From Bradyrhizobium algeriense (GTDB taxonomy: Bacteria; Pseudomonadota; Alphaproteobacteria; Rhizobiales; Xanthobacteraceae), in contig NZ_PYCN01000001.1 of assembly GCF_003062295.1 (NCBI RefSeq), positions 640,001 through 704,000 of the forward strand: a DNA stretch of 64,000 nt. The letters run 5' to 3'. Shown one piece after another: positions 17,694-26,742 of this stretch. A program made the position numbers and the translations under genes. Every line of letters begins with the position of its first letter. The stretch's first letter is position 1. The notes under the pieces are model-generated. The model saw only the letters and a list, made by a program, of their open reading frames with translations. It ran no database searches and had not been told where the DNA came from.

Positions 17694-19100
17694 TCATCCC
17701 GTGACCTGACGCATCCATGTCAGGAATGCGGCGCAGGCGATAATCGACAACGCAAACAGCGCGCACGCAGCAAGCAGCGCCAGCCGAGCCGATTGACCAG
17801 CCTCGATCGCAAAGAACACCGCGCCGATCGCGGCCACGCCGACCGCGTTGGCGATTTGTGCTGTCGTGCCGTACATGCCGGAGCCCGCGCCGGCGCTGGC
17901 CGGCTTCACGGTCGAGAGCACGGCGCTCGACAATGGCGCCATGACGAGCCCCTGGCCGTAGCCGAAGATCGTCAGCACCAGCGAAAGCATGATCGCGGAC
18001 CGCGTATCGATCCATTCGATCGCCATCACCAACGCCGCAAGGCCGGCAATCTGTACGGCGCAGCCCTCGATCAGCACCAGCGTGCCGCGATGTTTGGCGC
18101 GCGCACCACTATGCCGCGAGGCGATCACGAAGGTCAGCGCCAGCGGCAGGAAGACGAGCCCGGCCTGCAGCGGCGGAATATGCAGCCCCTTCTGCATGAA
18201 CATGGTCATGACCAGATAGAACGACAGATTGGCGAAGAAGAAAAAGAACACCGCGGCAAGCCCGCGCATGAATGCCGCGTCCGACAGCAGCGCGAGATCG
18301 ATCAATGGCATGCCGCCGCGGCGGGCAACCGCGCGCTCCAGCCGCAGGAACGCGGCGACAATGCCGACGCCTGCGGCCATCACCAGCCACGTCAGGGGCG
18401 ACCAGTGCAGATCGTGGCCGAACAGCAACGGGCCGATCAGGCACAGCAGGCCGAGAAACAGCACGATCGCACCCGGAATATCCAGCCGCGTGCCGGCGCG
18501 GCGCGGTACCATCGGCATGATCTTCCAGGCCGCAACCATGATGATCGCGCCAAAGGGCACGTTGACGAAAAACACCGCGCGCCAGCCGAACCCTAAGAGG
18601 TCTGATGTCACCAGGATGCCGCCGAGCAGGAAGCCTGCCGCGCCGGCAAGTCCGAGTACGATGCCGTAGATGCCGAAGGCGCGGGCGCGCGAGGCATCCG
18701 CGAACAATAGATGAATGGTGGCGAGCACCTGCGGCACCATCAATGCCGCGGTTGCGCCCTGCGCTAGCCGCGCCGCGATCAATTCCGGGCCAGAAAGCGC
18801 CAGCGCGCACCACAGCGAGGTGACCGTGAAGCCCGCCACGCCCGCGATGAACACGTTTCGCGTGCCGTAGATATCGCCGAGCCGCCCGCCGGTGATCACC
18901 AGCGTGGCATAGGCGATCAGATAGACCGCAATCACTGCCTCGATCTGCGCCGCGCTGGCGTGCAGTTCGGTCGCTATCGTCGGGATCGCAACGTTGACGA
19001 TAAAGGCGTCGACCCCGAACATGAATTGCGCCGCGACGACGGTGGCGAGCACCCACCAGCGGCGCGAAGTATCGACGGGGGCTGAGACGATCTGATGCAT
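17694..19100 (-). CDS. MFS transporter, DHA2-type drug exporter
   Basis: A 468-residue membrane protein with about 14 hydrophobic helices, the layout of the DHA2 (EmrB/QacA-like) family. Motif A is seen as GGRLGDIYGTRNVF between helices 2 and 3, and the exporter motif C appears in the LAGAAGFLLGGILV region. FGVDAFIVNVAIPTIATEL in helix 1 is characteristic of this group. It would export small hydrophobic compounds by proton antiport. No periplasmic adaptor gene is adjacent. The gene ends just downstream of the esterase start region and runs in the same direction. Confidence 0.9.
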   Translation of the reverse strand: MHQIVSAPVDTSRRWWVLATVVAAQFMFGVDAFIVNVAIPTIATELHASAAQIEAVIAVYLIAYATLVITGGRLGDIYGTRNVFIAGVAGFTVTSLWCALALSGPELIAARLAQGATAALMVPQVLATIHLLFADASRARAFGIYGIVLGLAGAAGFLLGGILVTSDLLGFGWRAVFFVNVPFGAIIMVAAWKIMPMVPRRAGTRLDIPGAIVLFLGLLCLIGPLLFGHDLHWSPLTWLVMAAGVGIVAAFLRLERAVARRGGMPLIDLALLSDAAFMRGLAAVFFFFFANLSFYLVMTMFMQKGLHIPPLQAGLVFLPLALTFVIASRHSGARAKHRGTLVLIEGCAVQIAGLAALVMAIEWIDTRSAIMLSLVLTIFGYGQGLVMAPLSSAVLSTVKPASAGAGSGMYGTTAQIANAVGVAAIGAVFFAIEAGQSARLALLAACALFALSIIACAAFLTWMRQVTG

Positions 19101-19209
19101 GAGGAGGAGCCTTGTCCTGTATCTCTTGCATCCGACGATCTCAGGCTTTGGTTATCCCGGCGATTACCTCTGACGTAAGCAGGCCCTGCTTTCAATTCTG
19201 CGGGCATGC

Positions 19210-21435
19210 TCAATATCGAGCGGCGATAGGCTGATCTGTTCCAAATTTGTAGGAAACGCCGGCGCGCACGACCTCGATCGTCTGGCGGCCACGATGTTCC
19301 GAAAAAGGCACGTCGCCCGGCACCGTCGATGTGAACGTCCTCGCGTTCTCAAACTTGCCGAAGTCGTAATGCAGGTATTCGACCCGCCCCACCCAGTTCG
19401 GCCCAAACGGCATCCATTCCGCACCGGCGCCGATCACCGCCCCGAAGCGGTCCGAAGGCGAGGTTGCCGTCTCCGTTTGCGTGAGTGCTCCCGGGCCGAT
19501 TTGAGCGATGACTCGGGATCGCTCCAGCCGCTCCCACGCCAAACCGCCTGTGGCATAGAGCAATAAATTATCCGCCGGCAACCAGCCGAGACGCGTCCGC
19601 GCCGTGGCCAGATATTTCAACTTGTCCGGCAGCGTGATGGTCTGCGTGCCGCCGCCAAAAATGTTGATGGTTGGCGTCGAGGTCCCCTTGATATCGCCAA
19701 GGCTGAAATCGATCTCCAGGCCCGTCACCACGCGGCCAAACTGCCAGTTGTAACCGGCATGGCCACCAGCGAGCGCGCCGCTCGACTTGATGCCGCCGGT
19801 CGGCGTGTCGCCAATAATGCGCTGGGTAAAGTCGTTGTCCTTCCAGCCATAGCCGCCATGGGCGCCGAGGTAGAAACCGGCCCAGGTCGACGACGGCAGA
19901 GTTGTGAGCGCCATTGCAGGAGCCTTGGTATCAAGAGCCTTGGCATAACGCGCCGGTGCCGCGGCTGCCGGTTCGCCGAACTTGTAGGACAAGCCGGCGC
20001 GCAGAACGTCGACGCCGTGGTTACCGGCCGTCGAGACGGTGCTGACACCGGCGACGGTCTCGACGGCCGCGCCCTGAACCGTGCCGAAACCGTAATGCAG
20101 ATATTCGAGCCGGCCGATCCAGTTGCCGCCGGGCAACATGGCTTCGATGCCGGCGCCGGCGACCCAGCCGAAGCGGTCGGCCGCCGAGGCGCTCACCGAG
20201 GTGGTCACGCCACCTGCAGGCGTTGTCGAACGGGTGTACGTTCTATCGAGTCGTTCCCAGCCGAGGCCGGCGGTGCCGTAGAACATTAAATTATCCGTCG
20301 GCAGCCAACCCAGCCGAGCGCGGATCGAGCCGAGCGCTTCAACCTTGTTGGCCCAGATTGTCGTAACCGCGCCTTGCGCAGGCAGGAAATAATTGACCTG
20401 TGTCGAGCCCTTGATGTCGGCGGCGCTGAAGTCGAGTTCGAAGCCGGTCACGGTGCGGCCGAATTGCCAGTTGTAACCGGCATGGCCGCCGTAAACCCCA
20501 CCCTTCAATTTGGGACCGCCGATTTGCACGGGCGGGACTTCGTTTTCATTCAGGGAGAAATTGTTTTCGCCCCAGCCATAGCCGCCGTGAGCGCCGAGAT
20601 AGAATCCGGCCCAGCCGGATACAGCCGCGACGGCCGGAGCTTTCGCATACGCCGCGGGCGTGGCGGCGCCGGCGTCGCCGAATTTGTAGGACAGCGCCGC
20701 GCGCACCGTGTCGATGGTCTGTCGGCCTGCATGGTCCGAGAAAGATCCATTAGGCACGCTCGAGATACGGCTCGCGGTTTGCGCGACGGCGCCGAAATCG
20801 TAATGCAGATATTCGAGACGCCCGATCCAGCTCGAGCCGAACAGCATCGTCTCGACGCCGACGCCCGCGACCCAGCCGAGCCGATCAAACGGCGCGTTGC
20901 CGGAGGCGTTGACATTGATCGGCGGGCCCACCGAAGTATTTCGTCCCTCGTCGACTCGTGCCCATGCCGCGCCCGCGGTGCCGTAGAGCAGCAAATTGTC
21001 CGTCGGCAACCAACCCAGCCGGCCCCGCGTGGTCCCGAGATATTTCACGCGATCGAATCGGTTGCTCGCAAGGGTGCCCTGCCCTGGAAACTCCTGCGCG
21101 GCCGTCGCCGAATTGCCGCTGATGTCAGCGGCGCTGAAGTCGATTTCGAACCCGGTCACCGCGCGACCAAATTGCCAGTTGTAGCCGGCCTGAGCGCCGT
21201 AAAGCCCACCTTGCGACTTGAAGCCCTGAACGGCCGCGTAGGGAGGCAATGGGAAAAGCGTCTGGCTGAATTTGTTGTCACCCCAGCCGTAGCCGCCATG
21301 AATGCCGAGGTAGAATCCGGCCCAGGACTGCGCTGTCGCCGGCGATGCCTTGGTCAAAGCCGGCAGGTCCGCCGCGGAGGCAGCGGCTCCGAGCAGCATC
21401 CAAGATGACGTTCCGATAAGCAGGTTGCGCAGCAT
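19210..21435 (-). CDS. Outer-membrane protein made of three tandem Omp25/Omp31-like barrel units
   Basis: A 741-residue exported protein. Residues 1-21 are a signal peptide (ASA-ADLP). Three homologous units follow at 38-274, 275-517 and 518-741. Each opens with WAGFYLGxHGGYGW, contains GYNWQFGR.VTG.E.DFS, LGWLP.DNL and GR.EYLHY, and closes with a SYKFG strand. Each is close to the size of a whole eight-stranded Omp25/RopB-type barrel (about 220 residues). The first two units are followed by Ala/Pro-rich linkers (APAVAAVSG; ALDTKAPAMALTT). Single-unit proteins of this kind are normal in Rhizobiales; three in one chain is unusual. The three units differ enough that recent sequence duplication or assembly error is unlikely. 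Confidence 0.9.
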   Translation of the reverse strand: MLRNLLIGTSSWMLLGAAASAADLPALTKASPATAQSWAGFYLGIHGGYGWGDNKFSQTLFPLPPYAAVQGFKSQGGLYGAQAGYNWQFGRAVTGFEIDFSAADISGNSATAAQEFPGQGTLASNRFDRVKYLGTTRGRLGWLPTDNLLLYGTAGAAWARVDEGRNTSVGPPINVNASGNAPFDRLGWVAGVGVETMLFGSSWIGRLEYLHYDFGAVAQTASRISSVPNGSFSDHAGRQTIDTVRAALSYKFGDAGAATPAAYAKAPAVAAVSGWAGFYLGAHGGYGWGENNFSLNENEVPPVQIGGPKLKGGVYGGHAGYNWQFGRTVTGFELDFSAADIKGSTQVNYFLPAQGAVTTIWANKVEALGSIRARLGWLPTDNLMFYGTAGLGWERLDRTYTRSTTPAGGVTTSVSASAADRFGWVAGAGIEAMLPGGNWIGRLEYLHYGFGTVQGAAVETVAGVSTVSTAGNHGVDVLRAGLSYKFGEPAAAAPARYAKALDTKAPAMALTTLPSSTWAGFYLGAHGGYGWKDNDFTQRIIGDTPTGGIKSSGALAGGHAGYNWQFGRVVTGLEIDFSLGDIKGTSTPTINIFGGGTQTITLPDKLKYLATARTRLGWLPADNLLLYATGGLAWERLERSRVIAQIGPGALTQTETATSPSDRFGAVIGAGAEWMPFGPNWVGRVEYLHYDFGKFENARTFTSTVPGDVPFSEHRGRQTIEVVRAGVSYKFGTDQPIAARY

Positions 21436-21684
21436 CTAATCCGGCCTCTCTCTTCCAATTCCAATCGGCCCGACGCATCGGGACGTTGTGGAACCATACC
21501 GGACTTCGGGTTCCATACTGTAAATATTACGGCAATATCGTGAATTTCCCGTCTTTATTGTGGCTTCTGTGACACTTTCCGGAAATTAATCGGGCGACTG
21601 GTTGTAAAAGTCGCTGAAAGCCTTTGCGGACCCTGCAAGATCGTCTAATTCCGTAAGACTTGCGAAATTCCGGGCGAGGCCTCG

Positions 21685-22155
21685 ATGGCAAAACTGGACG
21701 ACACCGACCGGCAACTCCTGATGCTGCTGCAGGAGGACGACCGGCAGCCGCTGGCTGCGCTCAGCGAAAAGATCGGCGTCGCCGTCTCCACCATCAACGA
21801 TCGCATCAAGCGGCTGGTCCGGTCCGGCATCATTTCGGGCTTTCATGCCCACGTCGCGCCGGAAGCGGCGGGGCTCAATCTGCTCGCCTTCATCATGGTG
21901 GGCTGGAGCAACCCGAAGGTCGAGGCGATATTTCTGGAGAAGGTGAAGGCCTCACCCGACGTACTGGAGTGCCATCACGTCACCGGCGCCTGGAATCACC
22001 TTCTGAAAGTTCGAGTCGGCACCACGCGCGATCTCGAACGGTTTCTCAGCGAAACGATCAAGGCGGTGGACGGCGTGGAGAGAACTGAAACACTGATCAC
22101 GCTGTCGTCGGCGAAGGAGACGTGGAAGGTCAGTCTTGAGGCCGCTCCATCCTGA
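21685..22155 (+). CDS. Lrp/AsnC family transcriptional regulator
   Basis: A 156-residue regulator. The N-terminal winged helix-turn-helix (LDDTDRQLLMLLQEDDRQPL ... SEKIGVAVSTINDRIKRLVR) binds DNA; the C-terminal RAM/AsnC ligand domain includes LLAFIMVGW, VLECHHVTGAWNHLLKVRV and GVERTETLITLSS. Members form octamers and respond to amino acids or related small molecules. It is divergent from the triple-barrel gene and lies 208 bases before the LLM oxidoreductase gene; either could be its target. The effector cannot be told from the sequence. Confidence 0.9.
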   Translation: MAKLDDTDRQLLMLLQEDDRQPLAALSEKIGVAVSTINDRIKRLVRSGIISGFHAHVAPEAAGLNLLAFIMVGWSNPKVEAIFLEKVKASPDVLECHHVTGAWNHLLKVRVGTTRDLERFLSETIKAVDGVERTETLITLSSAKETWKVSLEAAPS

Positions 22156-22363
22156 CAGTGCAGGCGACGCCGCACGCGGCAGAAGCAACTGGACCGCAAG
22201 AGAGCAATCACCCACGAATTCCGGGCCGCGGCATGCCGTCCGACTTTGCGCGACAACCATGCGCTGGCCGCCCGGCTTCGAGCATTGCCTTGCCGTTTCC
22301 CGCCCCGTAGTTTGCGAGCTTAAGCAAATTCCAAAAGCAAAATAAATCCGGAGAGGAACACGC

Positions 22364-23605
22364 ATGGCACGCCTGAAGTTCGGAGCCTTTCTCGCCCCGC
22401 ATCATCCGATCGGCGAAAATCCGCTGCTGCAGTTCCGCCGCGATCTCGATTTCGTCGAACAGATCGACGCGCTCGGCTTCGATGAATTCTGGTGCGGCGA
22501 GCACCATTCCTCCGGCTGGGAAATGATCGCCTCGCCGGAAATGTTTCTGGCGGCCGCCGGCGAGCGCACCAAGCGCATCAAGCTCGGCACCGGCGTGATC
22601 TCGCTGCCTTATCACCACCCCTACAACGTCGCGCAGCGCATGGTGCAGCTCGACTGGATGACCGGCGGCCGCGCCATCTTCGGCTCTGGGCCCGGTGCGC
22701 TGGCCTCCGACGCGCACACGCTCGGCATCGACCCGATGACGCAGCGCGACCGTCAGGACGAGGCGCTCGCGATCATCCGCCGCCTGTTCAGGGGCGAGCG
22801 CGTCACCGCCAGGAGCGACTGGTTCACGATGAACGACGCCGCGCTGCAATTGCTGCCGCTGCAGGAAGAGATGCCCTGCGTGGTGGCGTCGCAGATCTCG
22901 CCGTCGGGCATGACGCTCGCCGGCAAATACGGCATCGGCATCATCTCGCTCGGCTCGATGTCGACGCAGGGCCTGATGGCTCTGCCGACGCAGTGGGGCT
23001 TTGCCGAAGACGCCGCCAAGAAGGCCGGCACCACCGTGAGCCGTTCCGACTGGCGCGTGCTGCTGAGCTGGCACATCGCCGAGACCCGCGAACAGGCGCA
23101 GCGCGAGGCCGGCCCGGGCCTGATGCGCTGGCACAACGAATATAACGTCCGCACGCTGCAGCGGCCGGGGCTGGAGCCGTTCACCTCGCCCGAGGATGCG
23201 ATTGAGAAAACCGCCGGCGGCGAGAACGCTGCCTCCACCATCGGCACGCCGGATGACCTTGTCAAAACCATCAAGAACCTGATGCAGGTCTCGGGCGGCG
23301 TCGGCACCATCATCGGCTTCGTGCATGACTGGGCCAACCCGGAAAATACCCGCCGAAGCTGGGACATGGTCGCGCGCTACGTGATCCCGGAAATCAACGG
23401 CTATGTCAGGGGGCTGCGCGAATCACAGAAATTCCTGATCGAGAACCGCGCGGTGTTCGAGCGGGCGGGTCAGGCCGTGATGGCGAAAATCATGGAGAAC
23501 GAAAAGGCTGCCGCCGCGCTCGCCCATACCGGCCCGGGCCGGGTGGCGATCCCGACCATCAACGCGCCGGACCTGCAAAAGGAAGCAGCCAAGCGCAAGG
23601 CGTGA
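22364..23605 (+). CDS. LLM class flavin-dependent oxidoreductase
   Basis: A 413-residue luciferase-like TIM-barrel monooxygenase, in the limonene 1,2-monooxygenase-like branch. It opens MARLKFGAFLAPHHPIGENP and shows FDEFWCGEHHSSGWE, IKLGTGVISLPYHHPYNVAQ and GRAIFGSGPGA, typical of FMN-using two-component enzymes that depend on a separate flavin reductase. GGAGAGGAA precedes the ATG. The cytochrome P450 gene follows in the same direction after 182 bases with a hairpin between them, so shared transcription is possible but not shown. A terpenoid or other hydrophobic substrate is plausible from family only. Confidence 0.9.
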   Translation: MARLKFGAFLAPHHPIGENPLLQFRRDLDFVEQIDALGFDEFWCGEHHSSGWEMIASPEMFLAAAGERTKRIKLGTGVISLPYHHPYNVAQRMVQLDWMTGGRAIFGSGPGALASDAHTLGIDPMTQRDRQDEALAIIRRLFRGERVTARSDWFTMNDAALQLLPLQEEMPCVVASQISPSGMTLAGKYGIGIISLGSMSTQGLMALPTQWGFAEDAAKKAGTTVSRSDWRVLLSWHIAETREQAQREAGPGLMRWHNEYNVRTLQRPGLEPFTSPEDAIEKTAGGENAASTIGTPDDLVKTIKNLMQVSGGVGTIIGFVHDWANPENTRRSWDMVARYVIPEINGYVRGLRESQKFLIENRAVFERAGQAVMAKIMENEKAAAALAHTGPGRVAIPTINAPDLQKEAAKRKA

Positions 23606-23612
23606 TGAGACC

Positions 23613-23634
23613 GGCGCGGAGTGCGCTCCGCGCC
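23613..23634 (+). terminator. GC-rich hairpin after the LLM gene, possible terminator
   Basis: A perfect 9-bp stem GGCGCGGAG / CTCCGCGCC with loop TGCG lies eight bases after the stop codon. It is not followed by a T run, so it may instead stabilise the mRNA end or help Rho-dependent termination. Confidence 0.45.
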
Positions 23635-23787
23635 GCTTCTCCTGATGAGGTCAACTTCCCGTAATATTTCTGGACTTGGCGGTCCGGACCATGCTCGGAC
23701 CGCCGCGCACCAATATTCAGGCCGCGACAAAGCCACTGATCCGGTGGATAATATTTTCGATTTCTGAGTTCAGGCGGAGCAATTGCC

Positions 23788-25164
23788 ATGTCGATGCAGA
23801 GTGTTGCTTCTCCCGCCAATATCCCCATGCCGCCGAACCCCAGGGCGTTACGGCACATTCCCGGTAACGAGGGTTGGCCGTTCATCGGCAACACGCTGGC
23901 GGTGCTGGCCGACCCCAAAGGACAGATTGAGAAGTCGGCCGCCAAATACGGTCTGATCTACCGCACCCATCTGTTCGGCGAGACCAGCGTGACGATGCTC
24001 GGGCCCGAGGCCAACGAGCTCGTGCTGTTCGACCAGTCGCGCCTGTTCTCCTCCACCCATGGCTGGGGACCAATCCTCGGCCTGCTGTTTCCGCGCGGGC
24101 TGATGCTGCTGGATTTTGAAGAGCACCGCCTGCACCGCCGCGCGCTGTCGGTCGCGTTCAAGTCGGGGCCGATGAAGTCCTACCTCGTCGATCTCGACCG
24201 CGGCATTGCCGCGCGGGTCAAGCAGTGGAAGGCGCAGCCGGGCGAGATGCCGGTGTATCCGGCGATGAAGCAGCTCACGCTCGATCTGGCGGCGACGTCC
24301 TTCCTCGGCGCCGACATCGGGCCTGAGGTCGACGAGATCACGCGCGCCTTCATCGACATGGTGGCCGCAGCCGTGGCGCCGATCCGGCGGCCACTGCCGT
24401 TCACGCAAATGGGCCGCGGCGTTGCAGGCCGCAAGCGGATCGTCGCCTACTTCGCCGAGCAGATTCCTATCCGCCGCGCGCGGGGCGGCGGCAATGACCT
24501 GTTCTCGCAACTGTGCCAGGCGACGCACGAGGACGGCGCGCTGCTGTCAACCCAGGACATCATCGACCACATGAGTTTTCTGATGATGGCGGCGCATGAC
24601 ACGCTGACATCGTCGCTGACCTCCTTTGTCGGCGAGCTTGCCGCCCATCCCGAATGGCAGCAGCAGTTGCGCGAGGAAGTCAAAGGCCTCGGCATCGAGG
24701 CCAACGATCCCTCCAGCATCGACAATCTCGAAAAGATGCCGCTGTCGGAAATGGCGTTCAAGGAAGCGCTGCGACTGAAGCCGCCGGTGCCGTCGATGCC
24801 GCGCCGGGCGGTGCGCGCCTTTTCGTTTAAGGGTTACGACCTTCCCGCCGGCACGCTGGTCGGCGTCAATCCGCTGTTCACGCATCACATGCCCGACATC
24901 TGGTCCGAGCCTGAAAATTTCGATCCCATGCGCTTCACCGACGAGGCGCAGCGCAACCGCCATCGTTTTGCATGGGTGCCGTATGGCGGCGGCGCGCATA
25001 TGTGCCTCGGCCTGCACTTCGCCTACATGCAGGCGAAATGTTTTGCGCGGCATTTCCTGCAGAACCTCGAGGTCTCGCTGGAGCCCGGCTATAAGCCGGA
25101 CTGGCAGATGTGGCCGATTCCGAAACCGCGTGATGGTTTGCGCGTGGTGTTGAAGCCGGTGTGA
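23788..25164 (+). CDS. Cytochrome P450
   Basis: A 458-residue soluble P450. The heme-binding loop is FAWVPYGGGAHMCLG (Cys thiolate ligand), the ExxR salt-bridge motif is KEALRL, and the I-helix oxygen-activation motif is the variant MAAHDTLTSS. The N-terminal PGNEGWPFIGN proline region is typical. The HRRALSVAFK and SMPRRAVRAFSFKGYDLPAG regions resemble the CYP120/CYP26-like branch that hydroxylates terpenoid or retinoid-like substrates. GGAG precedes the ATG. No ferredoxin or reductase gene is adjacent, so redox partners must be encoded elsewhere. Cotranscription with the LLM oxidoreductase is possible. Confidence 0.93.
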   Translation: MSMQSVASPANIPMPPNPRALRHIPGNEGWPFIGNTLAVLADPKGQIEKSAAKYGLIYRTHLFGETSVTMLGPEANELVLFDQSRLFSSTHGWGPILGLLFPRGLMLLDFEEHRLHRRALSVAFKSGPMKSYLVDLDRGIAARVKQWKAQPGEMPVYPAMKQLTLDLAATSFLGADIGPEVDEITRAFIDMVAAAVAPIRRPLPFTQMGRGVAGRKRIVAYFAEQIPIRRARGGGNDLFSQLCQATHEDGALLSTQDIIDHMSFLMMAAHDTLTSSLTSFVGELAAHPEWQQQLREEVKGLGIEANDPSSIDNLEKMPLSEMAFKEALRLKPPVPSMPRRAVRAFSFKGYDLPAGTLVGVNPLFTHHMPDIWSEPENFDPMRFTDEAQRNRHRFAWVPYGGGAHMCLGLHFAYMQAKCFARHFLQNLEVSLEPGYKPDWQMWPIPKPRDGLRVVLKPV

Positions 25165-25186
25165 GACTTGGTGCGTAGGTCCCAAC

Positions 25187-25687
25187 CTACTTCACGAGCG
25201 TCGTAAGTTGAGCGCCCTCGTCAGCCACGAACACCGCGATCAATTCGGCGGGCTCGGTCATGCTGGCATTGGCCGAAACCAGATGCACGGCGCCGGGCGG
25301 CTCGAAGAACGACTGACCCACTCCAAAGGTCTCGACCGGGCCGCCCGCCAATTGCGAGCGGATTTCGCCCTTGGTGACATAGGCGGTGACTGAGCCGGCA
25401 TGCCGGTGCGCCGGCGTGAACCCGCCGGGGCCATAGAACACGCGCACGATCGTCACGCGCTTGCCCGCCACGTTCGGCAGCGCATGCGAGCTGATCGGCT
25501 CGACGACGTCCTGTGTCGAGCCCGACGAGACACTGTTTGCGCACAGCGGCTCGATGACCGCCGAGATCGCGTCCATGGTCGATGGCAGCGTCTTGCCGAT
25601 GACGAAGGCACAGGCGAGGCCGGCGATGATGGCGAGGTAGAACGGACGAAAGTCGCCCTGCTGCGATGATCTGAATGCTACAGACAT
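25187..25687 (-). CDS. Cupin domain protein with N-terminal membrane anchor
   Basis: A 166-residue protein. Residues 15-36 (FYLAIIAGLACAFVIGKTL) form a membrane anchor or uncleaved signal, so the rest should be periplasmic. The cupin domain carries GFTPAHRHAGSVTAYVTKGE (cupin motif 1 with HxH and Glu metal ligands) and FFEPPGAVHLVSANAS (motif 2 with His). A single conserved cupin fold of this size may bind metal and a small ligand; no enzymatic role can be assigned. GGGAGACG precedes the ATG. It is convergent with the P450 gene and lies just downstream of the SDR gene on the same strand. Confidence 0.85.
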   Translation of the reverse strand: MSVAFRSSQQGDFRPFYLAIIAGLACAFVIGKTLPSTMDAISAVIEPLCANSVSSGSTQDVVEPISSHALPNVAGKRVTIVRVFYGPGGFTPAHRHAGSVTAYVTKGEIRSQLAGGPVETFGVGQSFFEPPGAVHLVSANASMTEPAELIAVFVADEGAQLTTLVK

Positions 25688-25722
25688 TTGCGTCTCCCTT
25701 TGTATCGCCCAAATTTCACCGT

Positions 25723-26565
25723 CTACCCCGCGCCCTGATCGAACGCCTTCTTCAGCGTGACATAACCCTGCTGCTGCTGGCTCCAGTTGCGACCGCCCGT
25801 CATGGCGCCGTCGACCACCAGATCGTGACCGTTGATGAAGGAAGATTCGTCGCTCGCCAGAAACACCGCGGCATGCGCGATATCCTCAGGCAGACCGGCG
25901 CGCGGGATCGGCTGGGCCGATTTGTAGACCTCGCGCATGACCGCGGGCGTCTTTTCGGCGGCCTCCACCGACAGGCCGAGCGCCTTGCCGAAAATGCCCG
26001 TCGCGATCGCGCCGGGCGAAATCGAATTCACGCGGATGTTGGCTTCGCCGAGTTCCATTGCCACGCATTTGGTGAGATGGATGACGGCGGCCTTCGCCGC
26101 GCTATAGACCATCGACGATGAAAAACCGGCCAGGCGGCCGGCGATGCTGCCGTTGTTGATGATGCTGCCGGAACCCTGTTTCCGCATATGGGGGGCCGCA
26201 TGCTTCATGCCGAGCATCACGCTGCGCACCAGCGTCGCCATCGCGGCGTCGAAACGCTCGACCTCAAGGCTCTCGATGCCGCCGGTCTGCGCCGGACCGC
26301 CGGCATTGTTGAACAGGCAATCGATGCGGCCGAATTTCTCCACCGAAACGGCGATAAGCGCCTTCATCTGCTCTTCCACCGTGACGTCGGTCTGGCGAAA
26401 GATGCAGTTTGTGCCAAGCTTTTTGGCCAGCGCCTCGCCCTCCGGCGCGCGACGCCCGGCGATCACGATTTTTGCGCCTTCGGCGACGAATAGTTCCGCG
26501 GTGTGCAATCCGATGCCGCTCGTCGCTCCGGTAATCACCGCAACCTTGCCGTCCAGCCGTCCCAT
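25723..26565 (-). CDS. SDR family NAD(P)-dependent oxidoreductase
   Basis: A 280-residue short-chain dehydrogenase. The cofactor loop is VITGATSGIG near residue 12, NNAG follows in the fourth strand region, and the catalytic Tyr-Lys pair is in YSAAKAAVIHL; NSISPGAIATGIF completes the fold. Residues typical of NAD preference (an acidic residue after the second strand) are not obvious because that strand reads IVIAGRRAPEG, so NADP may be used. The ATG at 26565 has GGGGGGA upstream and fits the family; a longer in-frame start would add 37 odd residues. It is transcribed toward the cupin gene with a 35-base gap, probably as one operon. Confidence 0.93.
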   Translation of the reverse strand: MGRLDGKVAVITGATSGIGLHTAELFVAEGAKIVIAGRRAPEGEALAKKLGTNCIFRQTDVTVEEQMKALIAVSVEKFGRIDCLFNNAGGPAQTGGIESLEVERFDAAMATLVRSVMLGMKHAAPHMRKQGSGSIINNGSIAGRLAGFSSSMVYSAAKAAVIHLTKCVAMELGEANIRVNSISPGAIATGIFGKALGLSVEAAEKTPAVMREVYKSAQPIPRAGLPEDIAHAAVFLASDESSFINGHDLVVDGAMTGGRNWSQQQQGYVTLKKAFDQGAG

Positions 26566-26742
26566 ATCGTCCCCCCTGTCGCAATCGGTTCCGCCAATAT
26601 TCCCGCCTCTCGCCCCACAAGGCAAGCGAGCTTGTTCCATCGTGATCGCCCATCGCCTTGGCCGCTTTGCTGCCATCGGCTGCCCCGAAATCCCCTGATT
26701 TCGGTATGCTCGGCCATATTTTGGATTCGCTGATCACGTGAA

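Noticed and set aside
20374..21408. Frame antisense to the triple-barrel gene
   Set aside because: It repeats with the barrel units and has no independent start signal.
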